DNA of 64,000 nt, taken from positions 44,045 through 108,044 of the forward strand of contig NZ_JAUYWF010000012.1 in assembly GCF_030708455.1 (NCBI RefSeq). The letters are read 5' to 3'. Position 1 is the stretch's first letter. Each line of letters starts with the position of its first letter. This stretch comes from Halomonas sp. SSL-5. Its GTDB lineage: Bacteria > Pseudomonadota > Gammaproteobacteria > Pseudomonadales > Halomonadaceae. The notes below the pieces were generated by a model, which was given only the letters and a program-made list of their open reading frames with translations, was not told where the DNA came from and searched no databases. The translations under genes and the position numbers were made by a program. This document shows, piece after piece, positions 7,607-17,416 of the stretch.

Positions 7607-9375
7607 CCGGCGGCGGCCGGCGGCAGGGTCTCGGTGGTTCGCGCCGACCAGGTGGCGCTGCGATTGCGCCCCTGGTGCTTGGCCTGGTAGAGCGCCTTGT
7701 CGGCGAGCCCCAGCAGGGCGATGGGTTCCCGGGCATGACAGGGATAGGTCGCCACGCCGCATGACAGCGTGATGCCGGGCAGGGCGATATCCCCATGGCT
7801 CAGCACCAGCTCCTTGGCCCGCGCGACCAGCTCCCGGGCGCGGGCCTCGGCGCGCTCGGTAGTCGCACCGGGCAGCAGCGCCACGAACTCCTCGCCGCCC
7901 AGCCGGCACACCACGTCGGCATTGCGGAAGTGGTCATGAAGCAGCTCGGCCACCGCCATCAGCACGCTGTCCCCCGCCTCGTGACCGTACTGGTCGTTGA
8001 TCTGCTTGAAGTGGTCCAGGTCGATCATGATCAGCGACAGCGGCGCCCCGTCGCGGTCGGCGCGGCTCGCCTCGTGCTGCATCAGCTCGTCGAAGTAGCG
8101 GCGATTCTTGAGCCCGGTGAGCGGGTCCTCGTAGGAGAAGCCCTCGAGCTTGCGCACCAGGCAGTCGAGCTCGGCGGTGCGCTCGCGGACCTGCTCCTCC
8201 AGGCGCCGATTGAGGCGCGACAGCTGGCGCTGGGTGCGGCGATAGTGCCACAGCGATACCCCGACGATGGCCAGCGAGAAGGCCAGCAGGCCCAGGCTGA
8301 CCGGCACCTTGCGCCAGGCTACCAGGCCATGGGCGACCGCCATGTCGGCCAGCAGCAGCAGGGCGATCAGCGCGAAGCTGCCGATGATCCAGCGCTGCTC
8401 GCCATTCAGGCGGCCCAGCCGCCAACCGGCCAGCACCAGCATCAGGGGCAGGGTGATTGCCAGCAGCAGGTCGAAGGGAGGGAAGGTCGCGGCGATGCTG
8501 ACGCGCCCGGTGAGGATCAGGCCCAGGGCGCCCGCGAGATAGGCCAGGTGCAGCCGCCATACCCCCTGCATCCAGCGCCGTGGCCATCCCTCCAGCCAGT
8601 GGGCCAGCAGCAGGCCCATCGCCACCGGCAGGGTGAAGTAGCCGGCGGCGGCGATGCCGTCCCAGAGCAGCGGCCGGTTGAGCATCAGCTGGCTGAACTG
8701 GGTCTCGGCCAGGATCATGGCACCGGCGGCCAGCGAGAAGAGGGCCACGGCGGCGAGACTCTGGCGCTGGGCACCGGTGGCGGCGAAGCCCCCGGCCAGT
8801 AGCGCCAGGAGCAGCGAGACGCCGGCTATCACCACGTCGTCCCAGGCACGCTGCACGATCATGGTCAGGGCGTCGAGGCGATCCATCAGCTTGACCTCGC
8901 CCCACAGGCCGATATCGGCGTAGTCGGAGAAGACCCTGACATGTAGCGTCTTGCCGGCGAAGTCCTCCGGCAGCTCGATCAGGTGCCAGGGCCAGCCGGC
9001 GAAGCGTCCGCGGCCCTGGTCATCGAACTCGCCATACTGGTAGAGCGGCTCCCCGTCGAGGTAGAACTGGGCGATCAGGTCGATGCTGTAGATATAGATC
9101 ACCGGGTCGCGCCACTCTCCCTCGGGAAGCACCGTGCGCAACCACAGGTGCTCGTGGCCGGCTCGGCCCGGGGGGTTGGACGGGAAGTCGATGGCACGCC
9201 AATCGCCGCCGCCGGCGTCATCGAGCCAGGCGGGGGTGCCCGAGGCATCCCGGGGAGAGTCTCCCCAGCGCCACTCCCAGCCGGTCAAGTCCCTGGGCGG
9301 CGCCGTGGCGGCAAGCAGTGCCTCGCACAGCAGCAGGCTCAGCAGTAAAGTGCCAGCAAGAATCGCGCGGCGCAT
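7603..9375 (-). CDS. Membrane diguanylate cyclase with periplasmic sensor region
   Basis: This 590-residue protein has a signal-like N-terminus and then a periplasmic domain of about 160 residues with a beta-sandwich look (DISM/jelly-roll-like). About seven membrane helices (roughly 180-400), a short coiled coil (LSRLNRRLEEQVRERTAEL) and a GGDEF domain follow. The active site is GGEEF. An RNAD inhibitory I-site sits five residues before it, so the enzyme should be active and product-inhibited. It makes cyclic di-GMP from GTP. The ATG at 9373-9375 gives a proper signal sequence. The ligand sensed is unknown. Confidence 0.85.
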   Translation of the reverse strand: MRRAILAGTLLLSLLLCEALLAATAPPRDLTGWEWRWGDSPRDASGTPAWLDDAGGGDWRAIDFPSNPPGRAGHEHLWLRTVLPEGEWRDPVIYIYSIDLIAQFYLDGEPLYQYGEFDDQGRGRFAGWPWHLIELPEDFAGKTLHVRVFSDYADIGLWGEVKLMDRLDALTMIVQRAWDDVVIAGVSLLLALLAGGFAATGAQRQSLAAVALFSLAAGAMILAETQFSQLMLNRPLLWDGIAAAGYFTLPVAMGLLLAHWLEGWPRRWMQGVWRLHLAYLAGALGLILTGRVSIAATFPPFDLLLAITLPLMLVLAGWRLGRLNGEQRWIIGSFALIALLLLADMAVAHGLVAWRKVPVSLGLLAFSLAIVGVSLWHYRRTQRQLSRLNRRLEEQVRERTAELDCLVRKLEGFSYEDPLTGLKNRRYFDELMQHEASRADRDGAPLSLIMIDLDHFKQINDQYGHEAGDSVLMAVAELLHDHFRNADVVCRLGGEEFVALLPGATTERAEARARELVARAKELVLSHGDIALPGITLSCGVATYPCHAREPIALLGLADKALYQAKHQGRNRSATWSARTTETLPPAAAG

Positions 9376-9454
9376 CGCAGCCCCATCGGTGTGAAGAGTG
9401 CGCCGAGTATAGGCCAGGGCGCGGGCCGCGGCCCTGTTCAAATGGAGGGGGCCA

Positions 9455-11041
9455 TCAACGCATGCCGGGTGCCAGGCCGGCGGCCTTGACCAGCGCCCGG
9501 GTATAGTCGCTTCGCGGGTTGGCCAGCACCGCGAGGCACTCTCCCTCCTCGATCAACTCGCCCTCCTTGAGCACCATGATGCGATGCGCCATGGCGCGCA
9601 CCACGGCGAGGTCGTGACTGATGAAGAGGTAGCTCATGCCGCGGCGCGCCTGGAGGTCGCGCAGCAGGGAGACCAGCTGCTTCTGCACGGTGCGGTCGAG
9701 CGCCGAGGTGGGCTCGTCGAGCACCAGCAGGGCGGGTTCGAGGATGATCGCCCGAGCCACGGCGATGCGCTGGCGCTGACCGCCGGAGAACTCGTGGGGA
9801 TAGCGGTCGGCGCAGTCGGCCGGCAGACCCACCTCGCGCAGGGTATCGGCCACCCGGCGGCGGACCTCGGATTCCGCCAGCTCGGGGTGGTGGAAGCGCA
9901 GCCCCTCGCTGACGATCTCGGCGACCGGCAGGCGGGGGGAGAGCGAGCCATAGGGGTCCTGGAAGACGATCTGCACGCGCTGGCGCATGCGCCGCAGGGC
10001 ACCGCCCGACAGGGTGTCCAGGCGGGTATCGTCGAGGTGTATCTCGCCGTGGCTCTCCACCAGGCGCAGCAGCGCCATGGCAAGCGTCGTCTTGCCGGAA
10101 CCGGACTCGCCGACGATGCCCAGCGTCTCGCCACGGCCGAGGGTAAGCGACAACGGCCGGACCGCCTCGAAGGCGGGCGGGCGCGGCATGAAGAGCTTCT
10201 TGGGGCGCTGGAAGCGCACGCCCAGGCCGTCGGCGCGCAGCAGCGATTGCCCCGCGACTGACGGCACGGGACGGCCCTCGGGCTCGGCCGCCAGCAGGGT
10301 GCGGGTGTAGGCGCTCTGGGGCGAGGCGAACACACGCTCCACCGGCCCCGTCTCCTGCTCGCGTCCCTGGAAGAGCACGCAGACCCGGTCGGCGTGGCGG
10401 CGCACCAGGTTGAGGTCGTGGGTGATGAACAGCATGCCCATGCCGTGGCGGTCACGCAGCTCGGCGAGCAGGGCGAGGATCTCCTGCTGCACGGTGACGT
10501 CCAGCGCCGTGGTCGGCTCGTCGGCGATCAGCAGCTCCGGGTCATTGGCGATGGCCATGGCGATCATCACCCGCTGGCGCTGTCCGCCGGAGAGCTGGTG
10601 GGGCCAGGCGTCGACCAGCTCCTCGGCGCGCGGCAGCTTCACCTGGGTCAGCAGTTCGATGACTCGCGCACGCGCCGCGCGCCCGGAGAGTCCCCGGTGC
10701 AGGCGCAGGGTCTCGCCGATCTGCTTGCCCACGGTATGCAGGGGGTTGAGCGAGGTCATCGGTTCCTGGAACACGAAGCCCACCCGGCCGCCGCGCAGGC
10801 CCTGCCAGTCACGGTGGCGCAGGCGCGCCAGGTCGGTGTCGACCAGGGTTCGCCCGCCGCTGACGCTGGCATTGCCCGGCAGCAGGTTCATGGCGCCCAG
10901 CGCCGACACCGATTTGCCGGAGCCGGACTCGCCCACCAGGGCCAGGGTCTCGCCGCGTCCGACGCTGAGGCTGAGCCGGTCGACCACGGTGACGCCGTCG
11001 AAGGCGACGGAGAACTCCTCGAGACGCAGCAGATCAGGCAT
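9455..11041 (-). CDS. yejF: Oligopeptide ABC transporter, tandem ATP-binding protein YejF
   Basis: This 528-residue protein carries two ABC ATPase domains. Each has a Walker A (GESGSGKS and GESGSGKT), a signature motif (LSGGQRQR and FSGGQRQR) and a Walker B (LLIADEP and LLVLDEP). This double layout is typical of YejF in the YejABEF importer, which takes up peptides including microcin C in E. coli. The ATG at 11039-11041 has AGAGGAG upstream and overlaps the end of yejE by eight bases. It is the last gene of the operon. Confidence 0.93.
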   Translation of the reverse strand: MPDLLRLEEFSVAFDGVTVVDRLSLSVGRGETLALVGESGSGKSVSALGAMNLLPGNASVSGGRTLVDTDLARLRHRDWQGLRGGRVGFVFQEPMTSLNPLHTVGKQIGETLRLHRGLSGRAARARVIELLTQVKLPRAEELVDAWPHQLSGGQRQRVMIAMAIANDPELLIADEPTTALDVTVQQEILALLAELRDRHGMGMLFITHDLNLVRRHADRVCVLFQGREQETGPVERVFASPQSAYTRTLLAAEPEGRPVPSVAGQSLLRADGLGVRFQRPKKLFMPRPPAFEAVRPLSLTLGRGETLGIVGESGSGKTTLAMALLRLVESHGEIHLDDTRLDTLSGGALRRMRQRVQIVFQDPYGSLSPRLPVAEIVSEGLRFHHPELAESEVRRRVADTLREVGLPADCADRYPHEFSGGQRQRIAVARAIILEPALLVLDEPTSALDRTVQKQLVSLLRDLQARRGMSYLFISHDLAVVRAMAHRIMVLKEGELIEEGECLAVLANPRSDYTRALVKAAGLAPGMR

Positions 11042-12128
11042 CGGCGGGGCTCCTCTCGGCGGCTGTGGCCGGGGTGGCATGCTGGATATGGCGGGGGTCG
11101 AAGGCGTCGCGCAGCCCCTCGCCGATGAACACCAGCAGCGACAGCATCAGCGACAGGCTGACGAAGGCGGTGATGCCGAGCCAGGGGGCATGCAGGTTGT
11201 TCTTGCCCTGGGCGACCAGTTCGCCCAGCGACGGCGAGCCCGGCGGCAGCCCGAAGCCCAGGAAGTCCAGGGCGGTGAGGGTGGTGATCGCGCCGGTAAA
11301 CAGGAAGGGGATGAAGGTCAGGGTGGCGACCATGGCGTTGGGCAGCACGTGGCGCCACATGATCAGCCGCGGGGTCAGCCCCATGGCGCGGGCGGCGCGC
11401 ACGTACTCCAGGTTGCGGGCGCGCAGGAACTCGGCGCGCACCACGTCGACCAGGCCCAGCCAGGAGAACAGCAGCATGATCCCCAGCAGCCACCAGAAGC
11501 CGGGCTGCACGAAGCTGGCCAGGATGATCAGCAGGAAGAGCACCGGCAGGCCCTGCCAGATCTCGGTGAAGCGCTGGCCGATCAGGTCGGTCTTGCCGCC
11601 GAAGTAGCCCTGGATGCCGCCCACCAGCACGCCCATGGCCAGCGAACCGGCGGTCAGCACCAGGGCGAAGGCGACCGACAGGCGGAAGCCGTAGATCACC
11701 CGGGCCAGCACATCGCGACCCTGGTCGTCGGTCCCCAGCCAGTGGCGGGCGTCGGGCGGCGCCGGGGAGGGGCGCATCATCTGCATGTCCAGGGTCTGGT
11801 AGGAGAACGGGACCGGAGGCCACAGCGCCCAGCCGTGCGCCTCGATCTGGGCGCGGACGAAGGGGTCGTGATAGTCGGCGGTGGTGGGCAGGAAGCCGCC
11901 GAATTCGGTCTCGGGGTAGTCCACCAGCAGCGGCACGTACCACTCGCCCTGGTACTGCATCACCAGCGGCTTGTCGTTGGCGATCAGCTCGGCGGCGAGG
12001 CTCACCACGAACAGCGCGGCGAAGATCCACAGCGAGACCCAGGCGCGACCGTTGGCGCGGAACACGCCGAAGCGGCGCCGGGTGATGGGCGAGAAGCGTT
12101 GCCCCAGGGGCGTTGCGGCATGGGTCAT
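11034..12128 (-). CDS. yejE: Oligopeptide ABC transporter permease YejE
   Basis: This 364-residue DppC-type inner-membrane permease has one N-terminal helix, a large periplasmic loop (about 45-120) and five C-terminal helices. The segment RHWLGTDDQGRDVLARVIYGFR marks DppC-type subunits, and the EYVRAARAMGLTP loop contacts the ATPase. The ATG at 12126-12128 is just four bases past the yejB stop, so the genes are coupled. Upstream in-frame codons fall inside yejB and were rejected. Confidence 0.93.
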   Translation of the reverse strand: MTHAATPLGQRFSPITRRRFGVFRANGRAWVSLWIFAALFVVSLAAELIANDKPLVMQYQGEWYVPLLVDYPETEFGGFLPTTADYHDPFVRAQIEAHGWALWPPVPFSYQTLDMQMMRPSPAPPDARHWLGTDDQGRDVLARVIYGFRLSVAFALVLTAGSLAMGVLVGGIQGYFGGKTDLIGQRFTEIWQGLPVLFLLIILASFVQPGFWWLLGIMLLFSWLGLVDVVRAEFLRARNLEYVRAARAMGLTPRLIMWRHVLPNAMVATLTFIPFLFTGAITTLTALDFLGFGLPPGSPSLGELVAQGKNNLHAPWLGITAFVSLSLMLSLLVFIGEGLRDAFDPRHIQHATPATAAERSPADA

Positions 12129-12132
12129 CGGC

Positions 12133-13206
12133 TCAGGACTCCCGTGTCTCGAAGTCGATGCGCGGGTCCACCCACACATAGGTCAGATCGGAGACCAGCT
12201 TCAGCAGCAGGCCGATCAGCGTGTACAGATAGAGGGTGCCGAAGATCACCGGATAGTCGCGCTGCATCACCGCCTCGAAACCGAGCAAGCCGAGCCCCTC
12301 CAGGGAGAAGATCACCTCGATCAGCAGCGAGCCGGTGAAGAAGATCGACACCAGCGCGCCGGGCAGACCGGCGATGATGATCAGCATGGCGTTGCGGAAC
12401 ACGTGGCCGTAGAGCACGCGCTGGTCGCTGGCGCCCTTGGCCCGGGCGGTGAGCACATACTGCTTGTGGATCTCGTCCAGGAAGCTGTTCTTGGTCAGCA
12501 TGGTCAGGGTGGCGAAGCTGCCGATGGTCATGGCGATGACCGGCAGGGTGATGTGCCAGACATAGTCCTTGACCTTGCCCCAGGCCGAGAGCTCGTCGAA
12601 GTTCGGCGAGGTGAGCCCGCGCAACGGGAAGAGGTCCCAGTAACTGCCGCCGGCGAACAGCACGATCAGCAGGATCGCGAACAGGAAGCCGGGGATGGCG
12701 TAGCCGACGATCACCAGTCCCGAGGTCCAGACGTCGAAGCGCGAGCCGTGGTGCAGCGCCTTGCGGATGCCCAGCGGGATGGAGATCAGGTAGACCAGCA
12801 GGGTAGTCCAGAGCCCCAGGGACACCGAGACCGGCAGGCGTTCGATCATCAGCTCGATCACCGGTCGGTCGCGGAAGAAGCTCACGCCGAAGTCGAAGGT
12901 GGCGTAGTCGGCCAGCATGCCCAGGAAGCGCTCGTGGGCCGGCTGGTCGAAGCCGAACTGCGCCTCGAGCTGCTCGATGAAGCGCGGGTCGATGCCCCTG
13001 GCGCCGCGGGACTCATCCCGGACCACCACCTCGCCGCCGCCGGTGTCGAGGCGGGTGCTGGACATGCTGTCGACCCCCTCGAAGCGGGCCAGCATCTGGT
13101 CGATGGGCCCGCCGGGGGCGGCCTGGACGATGATGAAGTTGAGCAGCATGATCCCCAGCAGGGTGGGGATCATCAGCAGCAGGCGACGCAGGACATAGCG
13201 GCTCAC
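12133..13206 (-). CDS. yejB: Oligopeptide ABC transporter permease YejB
   Basis: This 357-residue DppB-type permease has an N-terminal helix ([20 protein letters not shown]), a periplasmic segment and five further helices. The EAA-like loop is [20 protein letters not shown]. The inserted segment after LARFEGVD, longer than in DppB, is characteristic of YejB. It lies between yejA (48-bp gap) and yejE (4-bp gap). Confidence 0.92.
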   Translation of the reverse strand: MSRYVLRRLLLMIPTLLGIMLLNFIIVQAAPGGPIDQMLARFEGVDSMSSTRLDTGGGEVVVRDESRGARGIDPRFIEQLEAQFGFDQPAHERFLGMLADYATFDFGVSFFRDRPVIELMIERLPVSVSLGLWTTLLVYLISIPLGIRKALHHGSRFDVWTSGLVIVGYAIPGFLFAILLIVLFAGGSYWDLFPLRGLTSPNFDELSAWGKVKDYVWHITLPVIAMTIGSFATLTMLTKNSFLDEIHKQYVLTARAKGASDQRVLYGHVFRNAMLIIIAGLPGALVSIFFTGSLLIEVIFSLEGLGLLGFEAVMQRDYPVIFGTLYLYTLIGLLLKLVSDLTYVWVDPRIDFETRES

Positions 13207-13254
13207 GTTCGCGGCCCTCTCCGGTTGCAGATCTCGCCGACGCTCGACATGTCC

Positions 13255-15183
13255 CTAGCCTCCCCGCTGACGACGTTCGATGATCGCCGCACGCTCGGGG
13301 TCCACCCACCAGGCCTCGAGGTCCATGCCGTATTCGGGAGATGGCTCGGGCCAGCCGAACTTGTCCCATACCGCGATCCGCGTTTCGCCCGAATGGTAGT
13401 GGGGAATGACGATGAAGCGATGGCGCAGCACGCGGTCCAGGGCACGGGTGAGGGTGTTGAGCGACTCGCGGCTGTCGGCGCGGATCAGGCGGTCGACCAG
13501 GTCGTCCACCACCGGGTCGGCCAGGCCCATCAGGTTGCGGCTCTGGGGAACCTCGGCGTAGTCGCTGGTCCAGAACTCGCGTTGCTCGTTGCCGGGGTTG
13601 TTGGATTGCGGGAACTGTCCCACCACCATGTCGAAGTCGAAGCTGCGCAACCGGTTGAGGTACTGGTTGATGTCGACGATGCGGATGGTGCCGCGGATGC
13701 CCAGGCGTGCCATGTTGCGCAGCATCGGCTGGACCACCCGCTCCATGCCGGTGTCGTAGAGCAGCACCTCAAGTTCCAGCGGCTCGCCCGTCTCGGCATC
13801 TACCAGACCGCCGTCGCGTACCTCGAAGCCCGCCTCGCGCAGCAACTCCAGCGCCAGGCGCAGGCGCTCGCGCAGCGTCTCGGGATGGTCCATGGGCAGC
13901 GGCTGGCGGAAGACGTCGTCGGGAAGGGCGTCACGCCAGGGTGCAAGCACCCCCCGTTCGGCATCGATCGGCAGCCCCTCGGCTGCCATCTCGGAGTTCT
14001 GGAAGAAACTCTCGGTGCGCCGGTAGGCGTCGTAGAAGATGTTGGCGTTGAGCCAGGGGAAGTCGAAGGTCAGCGCCAGGGCCTCGCGGACCCTCGGGTC
14101 CTGGAAGCGCTCCTTGCGCAGGTTGAAGATGAAGGCCTGCATCGGTGCCGGCTGGCCGTCGGGCACGCTGACCTTCTTCACCAGCCCCTCCTCGAAGGCC
14201 GGAAAGTCGTAGCCGGTGGCCCAGGTGGCGGCACGGGCATCGACGCGGTAGTCGAGGATGCCCGCCTTGAAGGCCTCCCAGGCGATGTCGCGGTCGCGGT
14301 AGTAGTCGTAGATGAGCCGATCGATGTTATGGCGCCCTCGCTTCGGCCCCAGGTCGCGTCCCCAGTAGTCCTCCACCCGCGCATAGACGATGCGCCTGCC
14401 CGGGTCGACCTCGGCGATGCGATAGGGACCGGAGCCGGGGTGGGCATCGAGGGTCGGGGAGGTGAAGTCGCGCCCTTCCCAGTAGTGCTTGGGCAGCACC
14501 GGCAGCTGGCCGACGATCAGCGGCAGCTCCCGGGAGTGACTGGACGCGAAGTCGAAACGCACGGTGTCCTCGTCCAGCGCGGAGACGCTCTCCACGTCGG
14601 CGTAGTAGGCGCCGTAGAAGGGGTTGCCCTGTTCGGTAAGCAGCGTGAAGCTGAACACCACGTCCCTGGCGGTCACCGGCTCGCCGTCGTGGAAGCGTGC
14701 CTCGGGGCGCAGGTCGAACTCGATCCACTCCCGTTCCGGGTCCAGCCGGATGCCCTCGGCCAGCAGGCCGTAGAGCGAGAAGGGCTCGTCTGGATTGCCC
14801 TCGAGCAGGGTGTCGTAGATGCGCGAGACCCCGGCGGCCGGGGTGCCGCGGATGATGAAGGGGTTGGTGGAGTCGAAGCTGCCGCCCACCGCCGCCTGGG
14901 TCAGGGTCCCGCCCTTTGGCGCCTCGGGATCGACGTAGGGGAAGTGCTCGAAGCCTGCGCGGAGCTCGGGCTCTCCGTAGAGCGAGAGGCCATGAACGGT
15001 GGGCGCCTCGTCGCCGGCCGGGGTCTGGGCGGCGGCCGGCGGACCGGCCAGGCCCAGCAGGACGACCAACGAGGCGGCGGCGGGCCGAATTAAAAGCGAG
15101 GCGGCAGTGGGCCGAAGGAAACGCGAGGCGGCGGCGGGCCGGAAGAGGAACGAGGCGGCGGGCCGGCATGAAGGTATTGGCAT
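13255..15183 (-). CDS. yejA: Oligopeptide ABC transporter periplasmic binding protein YejA
   Basis: This 642-residue solute-binding protein is of the SBP_bac_5 (DppA/OppA) class. Family landmarks are HGLSLYGEPEL, FIFNLRKERFQDPRVREAL and the C-terminal IPHYHSGETRIAVWDKFGWP. The N-terminus is a signal peptide with an unusual repeat: three near-identical nine-residue units (SxxxRPAAA pattern, roughly residues 11-38) before the hydrophobic core LVVLLGLAG and the cut after PPAAAQ. The unit is encoded by a 27-bp tandem repeat at 15071-15151. The start is uncertain because the repeat could have been added to a shorter leader. Confidence 0.9.
   Translation of the reverse strand: MPIPSCRPAASFLFRPAAASRFLRPTAASLLIRPAAASLVVLLGLAGPPAAAQTPAGDEAPTVHGLSLYGEPELRAGFEHFPYVDPEAPKGGTLTQAAVGGSFDSTNPFIIRGTPAAGVSRIYDTLLEGNPDEPFSLYGLLAEGIRLDPEREWIEFDLRPEARFHDGEPVTARDVVFSFTLLTEQGNPFYGAYYADVESVSALDEDTVRFDFASSHSRELPLIVGQLPVLPKHYWEGRDFTSPTLDAHPGSGPYRIAEVDPGRRIVYARVEDYWGRDLGPKRGRHNIDRLIYDYYRDRDIAWEAFKAGILDYRVDARAATWATGYDFPAFEEGLVKKVSVPDGQPAPMQAFIFNLRKERFQDPRVREALALTFDFPWLNANIFYDAYRRTESFFQNSEMAAEGLPIDAERGVLAPWRDALPDDVFRQPLPMDHPETLRERLRLALELLREAGFEVRDGGLVDAETGEPLELEVLLYDTGMERVVQPMLRNMARLGIRGTIRIVDINQYLNRLRSFDFDMVVGQFPQSNNPGNEQREFWTSDYAEVPQSRNLMGLADPVVDDLVDRLIRADSRESLNTLTRALDRVLRHRFIVIPHYHSGETRIAVWDKFGWPEPSPEYGMDLEAWWVDPERAAIIERRQRGG
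15071..15170 (-). repeat. 27-bp tandem repeat in the yejA signal-peptide region (about 3.6 copies)
   Basis: Three consecutive 27-bp units start at 15071, 15098 and 15125. Each begins GAGGCGGC on the plus strand and contains GGGCCG. A shortened fourth copy begins at 15152. Because 27 is a multiple of three, copy-number change would add or remove nine residues of the YejA leader without shifting the frame. Confidence 0.85.
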
Positions 15184-15205
15184 TCTGACATCCCGTGTCG
15201 ACAGT

Positions 15206-15227
15206 GACGCCGGCCGCTGCCGGCGTC
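15206..15227. other. Hairpin in the yejA 5' leader
   Basis: A perfect 8-bp stem GACGCCGG/CCGGCGTC with a six-base loop lies 23 bases upstream of the yejA start, between mltD and yejA. There is no T-run, so a terminator is unlikely. It may be an mRNA structure or an operator. Confidence 0.35.
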
Positions 15228-15324
15228 GTACCCACTAGGCTTCGCCAGTCAAGGTGTCAGCCCCGGGCGAGAAAGACAATACCTGCCTCCTGCTCGGCGG
15301 GGCCACCCAAGGCCCCGGGGGCGT

Positions 15325-16506
15325 TCAGCGCGAGGCCAGGCTGCGTGTCGGCAGCTCGAGCGCCTGTCCGGGCTGAATCAGGTTGCCGGCGATGCCGTTG
15401 GCCTGGCGCAGCTCGGCGACACTGATGCCCTGGCGGGCGGCGATATCGGCCAGGGTATCGCCGCGACGCACCACGTAGCGCGAGTCCTGAGCCGTGCTCG
15501 GGATCGTCGGGGCCTCGAGGCGGGCCAGCATCTCGTCGGCTCGCTCGATGGGCACCAGCAGCACCCGGTCATTGCCGGGGTGGATGGCGCCACCGGTGAC
15601 TCCCGGGTTGAGCTCGGCGATCGTGCCCTGGGAGACCCCGGCGAGGCGGGCCGCCTCGTCCAGGCCCAGCGGGCGTTCCACGGGGATCTTGGCGAAGGCC
15701 GGGGCGTCCTCGATCTCGGGGAGGGCGACCTGGTAGTCGTCAGGCGCATTGATGATGGCGGAGATGGCCTTGAGCTTGGGCACGTAGTTCATGGTTTCCC
15801 GCGGCAGGGAGAGGCTCCAGTAGTCGCCGCCCTTGCCCTGGGCGATGGCCCGGCGGCGGGCCTTGTTGACGGTGCCGGCGCCGGCATTGTAGGCCGCCAG
15901 GGAGAGCTCGAGATCCCCCTCGTACCACTGGTCTGCCTGGTACTCGATATAGTCGAGGGCCGCATAGGTGGAGGCCACCACGTCGAGGCGCCCGTCGTAG
16001 CCGCGCTGTCGGGAGAGGCCTAGGGAGTCGCCGGTGCGCGGCATGAACTGCCACAGGCCGGCGGCGCCGCGATGGGAACGTGCGCTCGGGTCGAAGGAGC
16101 TCTCGATGAAGGGAATCAGCGCGATCTCGCCGGGCAGGTCGCGCTCCTCGACCTTCTGGGTGATCCAGGCCAGCCAGGGGCGGGCGCGCTCGGTGATCTC
16201 GGCGATGTTGTGCGGCGACTGGCGATAGTGGTCGATCCAGGCCTGCACACGTGGATCGTCCAGGTCGTCCTGCCACTGGAAGCTGTCGCGCAGCCGGCTC
16301 CAGGCGTCACTGGGCTCCACATCCAGGGCGTCCCAGAAGTGTTGGGTCATGCCACTGGGCGAGGGCTGGAAGGCCGCCCGGGGTTCGGCGCCGTTGCGCT
16401 CGAGGGTCGCGGCCTGACTGTGGACGCCAGCGGTCATCAGGGCACCCAGCAGGGCGGCGCTGCTGGCGAAGGCGAATAGCCGGCGGCGAGTGGTGTGGTA
16501 GGTCAT
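15325..16506 (-). CDS. mltD: Membrane-bound lytic murein transglycosylase D-like, with LysM
   Basis: This 393-residue exported protein has a signal peptide at about 1-33. The SLT (GH23) domain at about 110-250 has catalytic E135 in IPFIESSFDP and the AAGLWQFMPRTG and AAYNAGAGTV motifs. A clear LysM domain (YVVRRGDTLADIAARQGIS) is at the C-terminus, with a LysM-like segment before it. It cleaves peptidoglycan glycan strands. The ATG at 16504-16506 has GGAGGAA at ideal spacing. No lipobox cysteine is seen in the leader, unlike E. coli MltD. mltD next to gloB is a common gammaproteobacterial order. Confidence 0.9.
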   Translation of the reverse strand: MTYHTTRRRLFAFASSAALLGALMTAGVHSQAATLERNGAEPRAAFQPSPSGMTQHFWDALDVEPSDAWSRLRDSFQWQDDLDDPRVQAWIDHYRQSPHNIAEITERARPWLAWITQKVEERDLPGEIALIPFIESSFDPSARSHRGAAGLWQFMPRTGDSLGLSRQRGYDGRLDVVASTYAALDYIEYQADQWYEGDLELSLAAYNAGAGTVNKARRRAIAQGKGGDYWSLSLPRETMNYVPKLKAISAIINAPDDYQVALPEIEDAPAFAKIPVERPLGLDEAARLAGVSQGTIAELNPGVTGGAIHPGNDRVLLVPIERADEMLARLEAPTIPSTAQDSRYVVRRGDTLADIAARQGISVAELRQANGIAGNLIQPGQALELPTRSLASR

Positions 16507-16580
16507 TCGGGCGTGTTCCTCCAAGGCGCGCCGAGGCCTTCCGGCAGAACCGGAAGGTGCCTGGCGTCCAGGGATAGCGT

Positions 16581-17348
16581 TCAGAAGTTGTCCTTCCAGG
16601 CGCGCAGGGTGGCGAAGGTCGCCTCGTCGCTGTCGACGTCGCCATGGGCCGAGGCGGCCTGGCGTACGCCGGCATCTGCCGCGCGCAGGAAGGGATTGAT
16701 GCGTTTCTCGCGGGCCATGGAGGTGGGCAGGGTGGGGCGTTCAAGCTCCCGGGCCCGCCGGCACTCTTCCATGGCCTGAACCACGTCCGGGTTGTGGGGG
16801 TCGGCGGCCAACGCAAAGCGCAGGTTGGCCTGGGTGTATTCGTGGGCGGCGAACACCAGGGTGTCGTCGGGCAACGCGGCAAGCTTGGTCAGCGAGGCAT
16901 GCATCTGCTCCGGCGTACCCTCGAAGAGGCGGCCACAGCCAGCGCTGAACAGGGCATCGCCGCCGAACAGCAGTGGCGGAATTCCGGCGGTAAAATAGGC
17001 GATATGATCCAGGGTGTGTCCGGGTACCGCGATCACCTCGAACAGCCGTCCCATGACGCGAACCTCATCCCCCTCGGCCACCGGGGTGTCGATGCCGTCG
17101 ATGGTGTCGTTGTCGGGGCCGATCACCCGCGGTGAATAGCGCTCGATGAGCTCGGCGAGGCCGCCGGTGTGGTCCCGGTGATGATGGGTGATCAGCACCG
17201 TGGAGAGCGCAAGCGACTCGCGCTCGAGCAGCTCGATGACCGGGGCGGCATCGCCCGGGTCCACCACGCACACATCGGGGGTCGTGTCCTGGCGCAGAAG
17301 CCAGATATAGTTATCGCTAAAGGCGGGAATCGGTGTCACGCTCAACAT
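16581..17348 (-). CDS. gloB: Hydroxyacylglutathione hydrolase (glyoxalase II)
   Basis: This 255-residue metallo-beta-lactamase-fold enzyme has the zinc motif THHHRDHTGG, VPGHTLDHIAYF, the DALFSAGCGRLFEG block and the C-terminal glutathione-binding HAAHEYTQ-type region (FAAHEYTQANLRFA). It hydrolyses S-D-lactoylglutathione. I chose the ATG at 17346-17348 because the conserved MLSVTPIPAFSDNYIW begins there and AGGA lies upstream. An ATG eight codons earlier lacks a ribosome site. The gene is divergent from yafS, as in E. coli. Confidence 0.93.
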   Translation of the reverse strand: MLSVTPIPAFSDNYIWLLRQDTTPDVCVVDPGDAAPVIELLERESLALSTVLITHHHRDHTGGLAELIERYSPRVIGPDNDTIDGIDTPVAEGDEVRVMGRLFEVIAVPGHTLDHIAYFTAGIPPLLFGGDALFSAGCGRLFEGTPEQMHASLTKLAALPDDTLVFAAHEYTQANLRFALAADPHNPDVVQAMEECRRARELERPTLPTSMAREKRINPFLRAADAGVRQAASAHGDVDSDEATFATLRAWKDNF

Positions 17349-17416
17349 GGGCTGAGTGTCCTGAATGGGCATGAACGGTTCGCAAAATCCAGCCAATATG
17401 AAGAGCAGGGAGGGAC

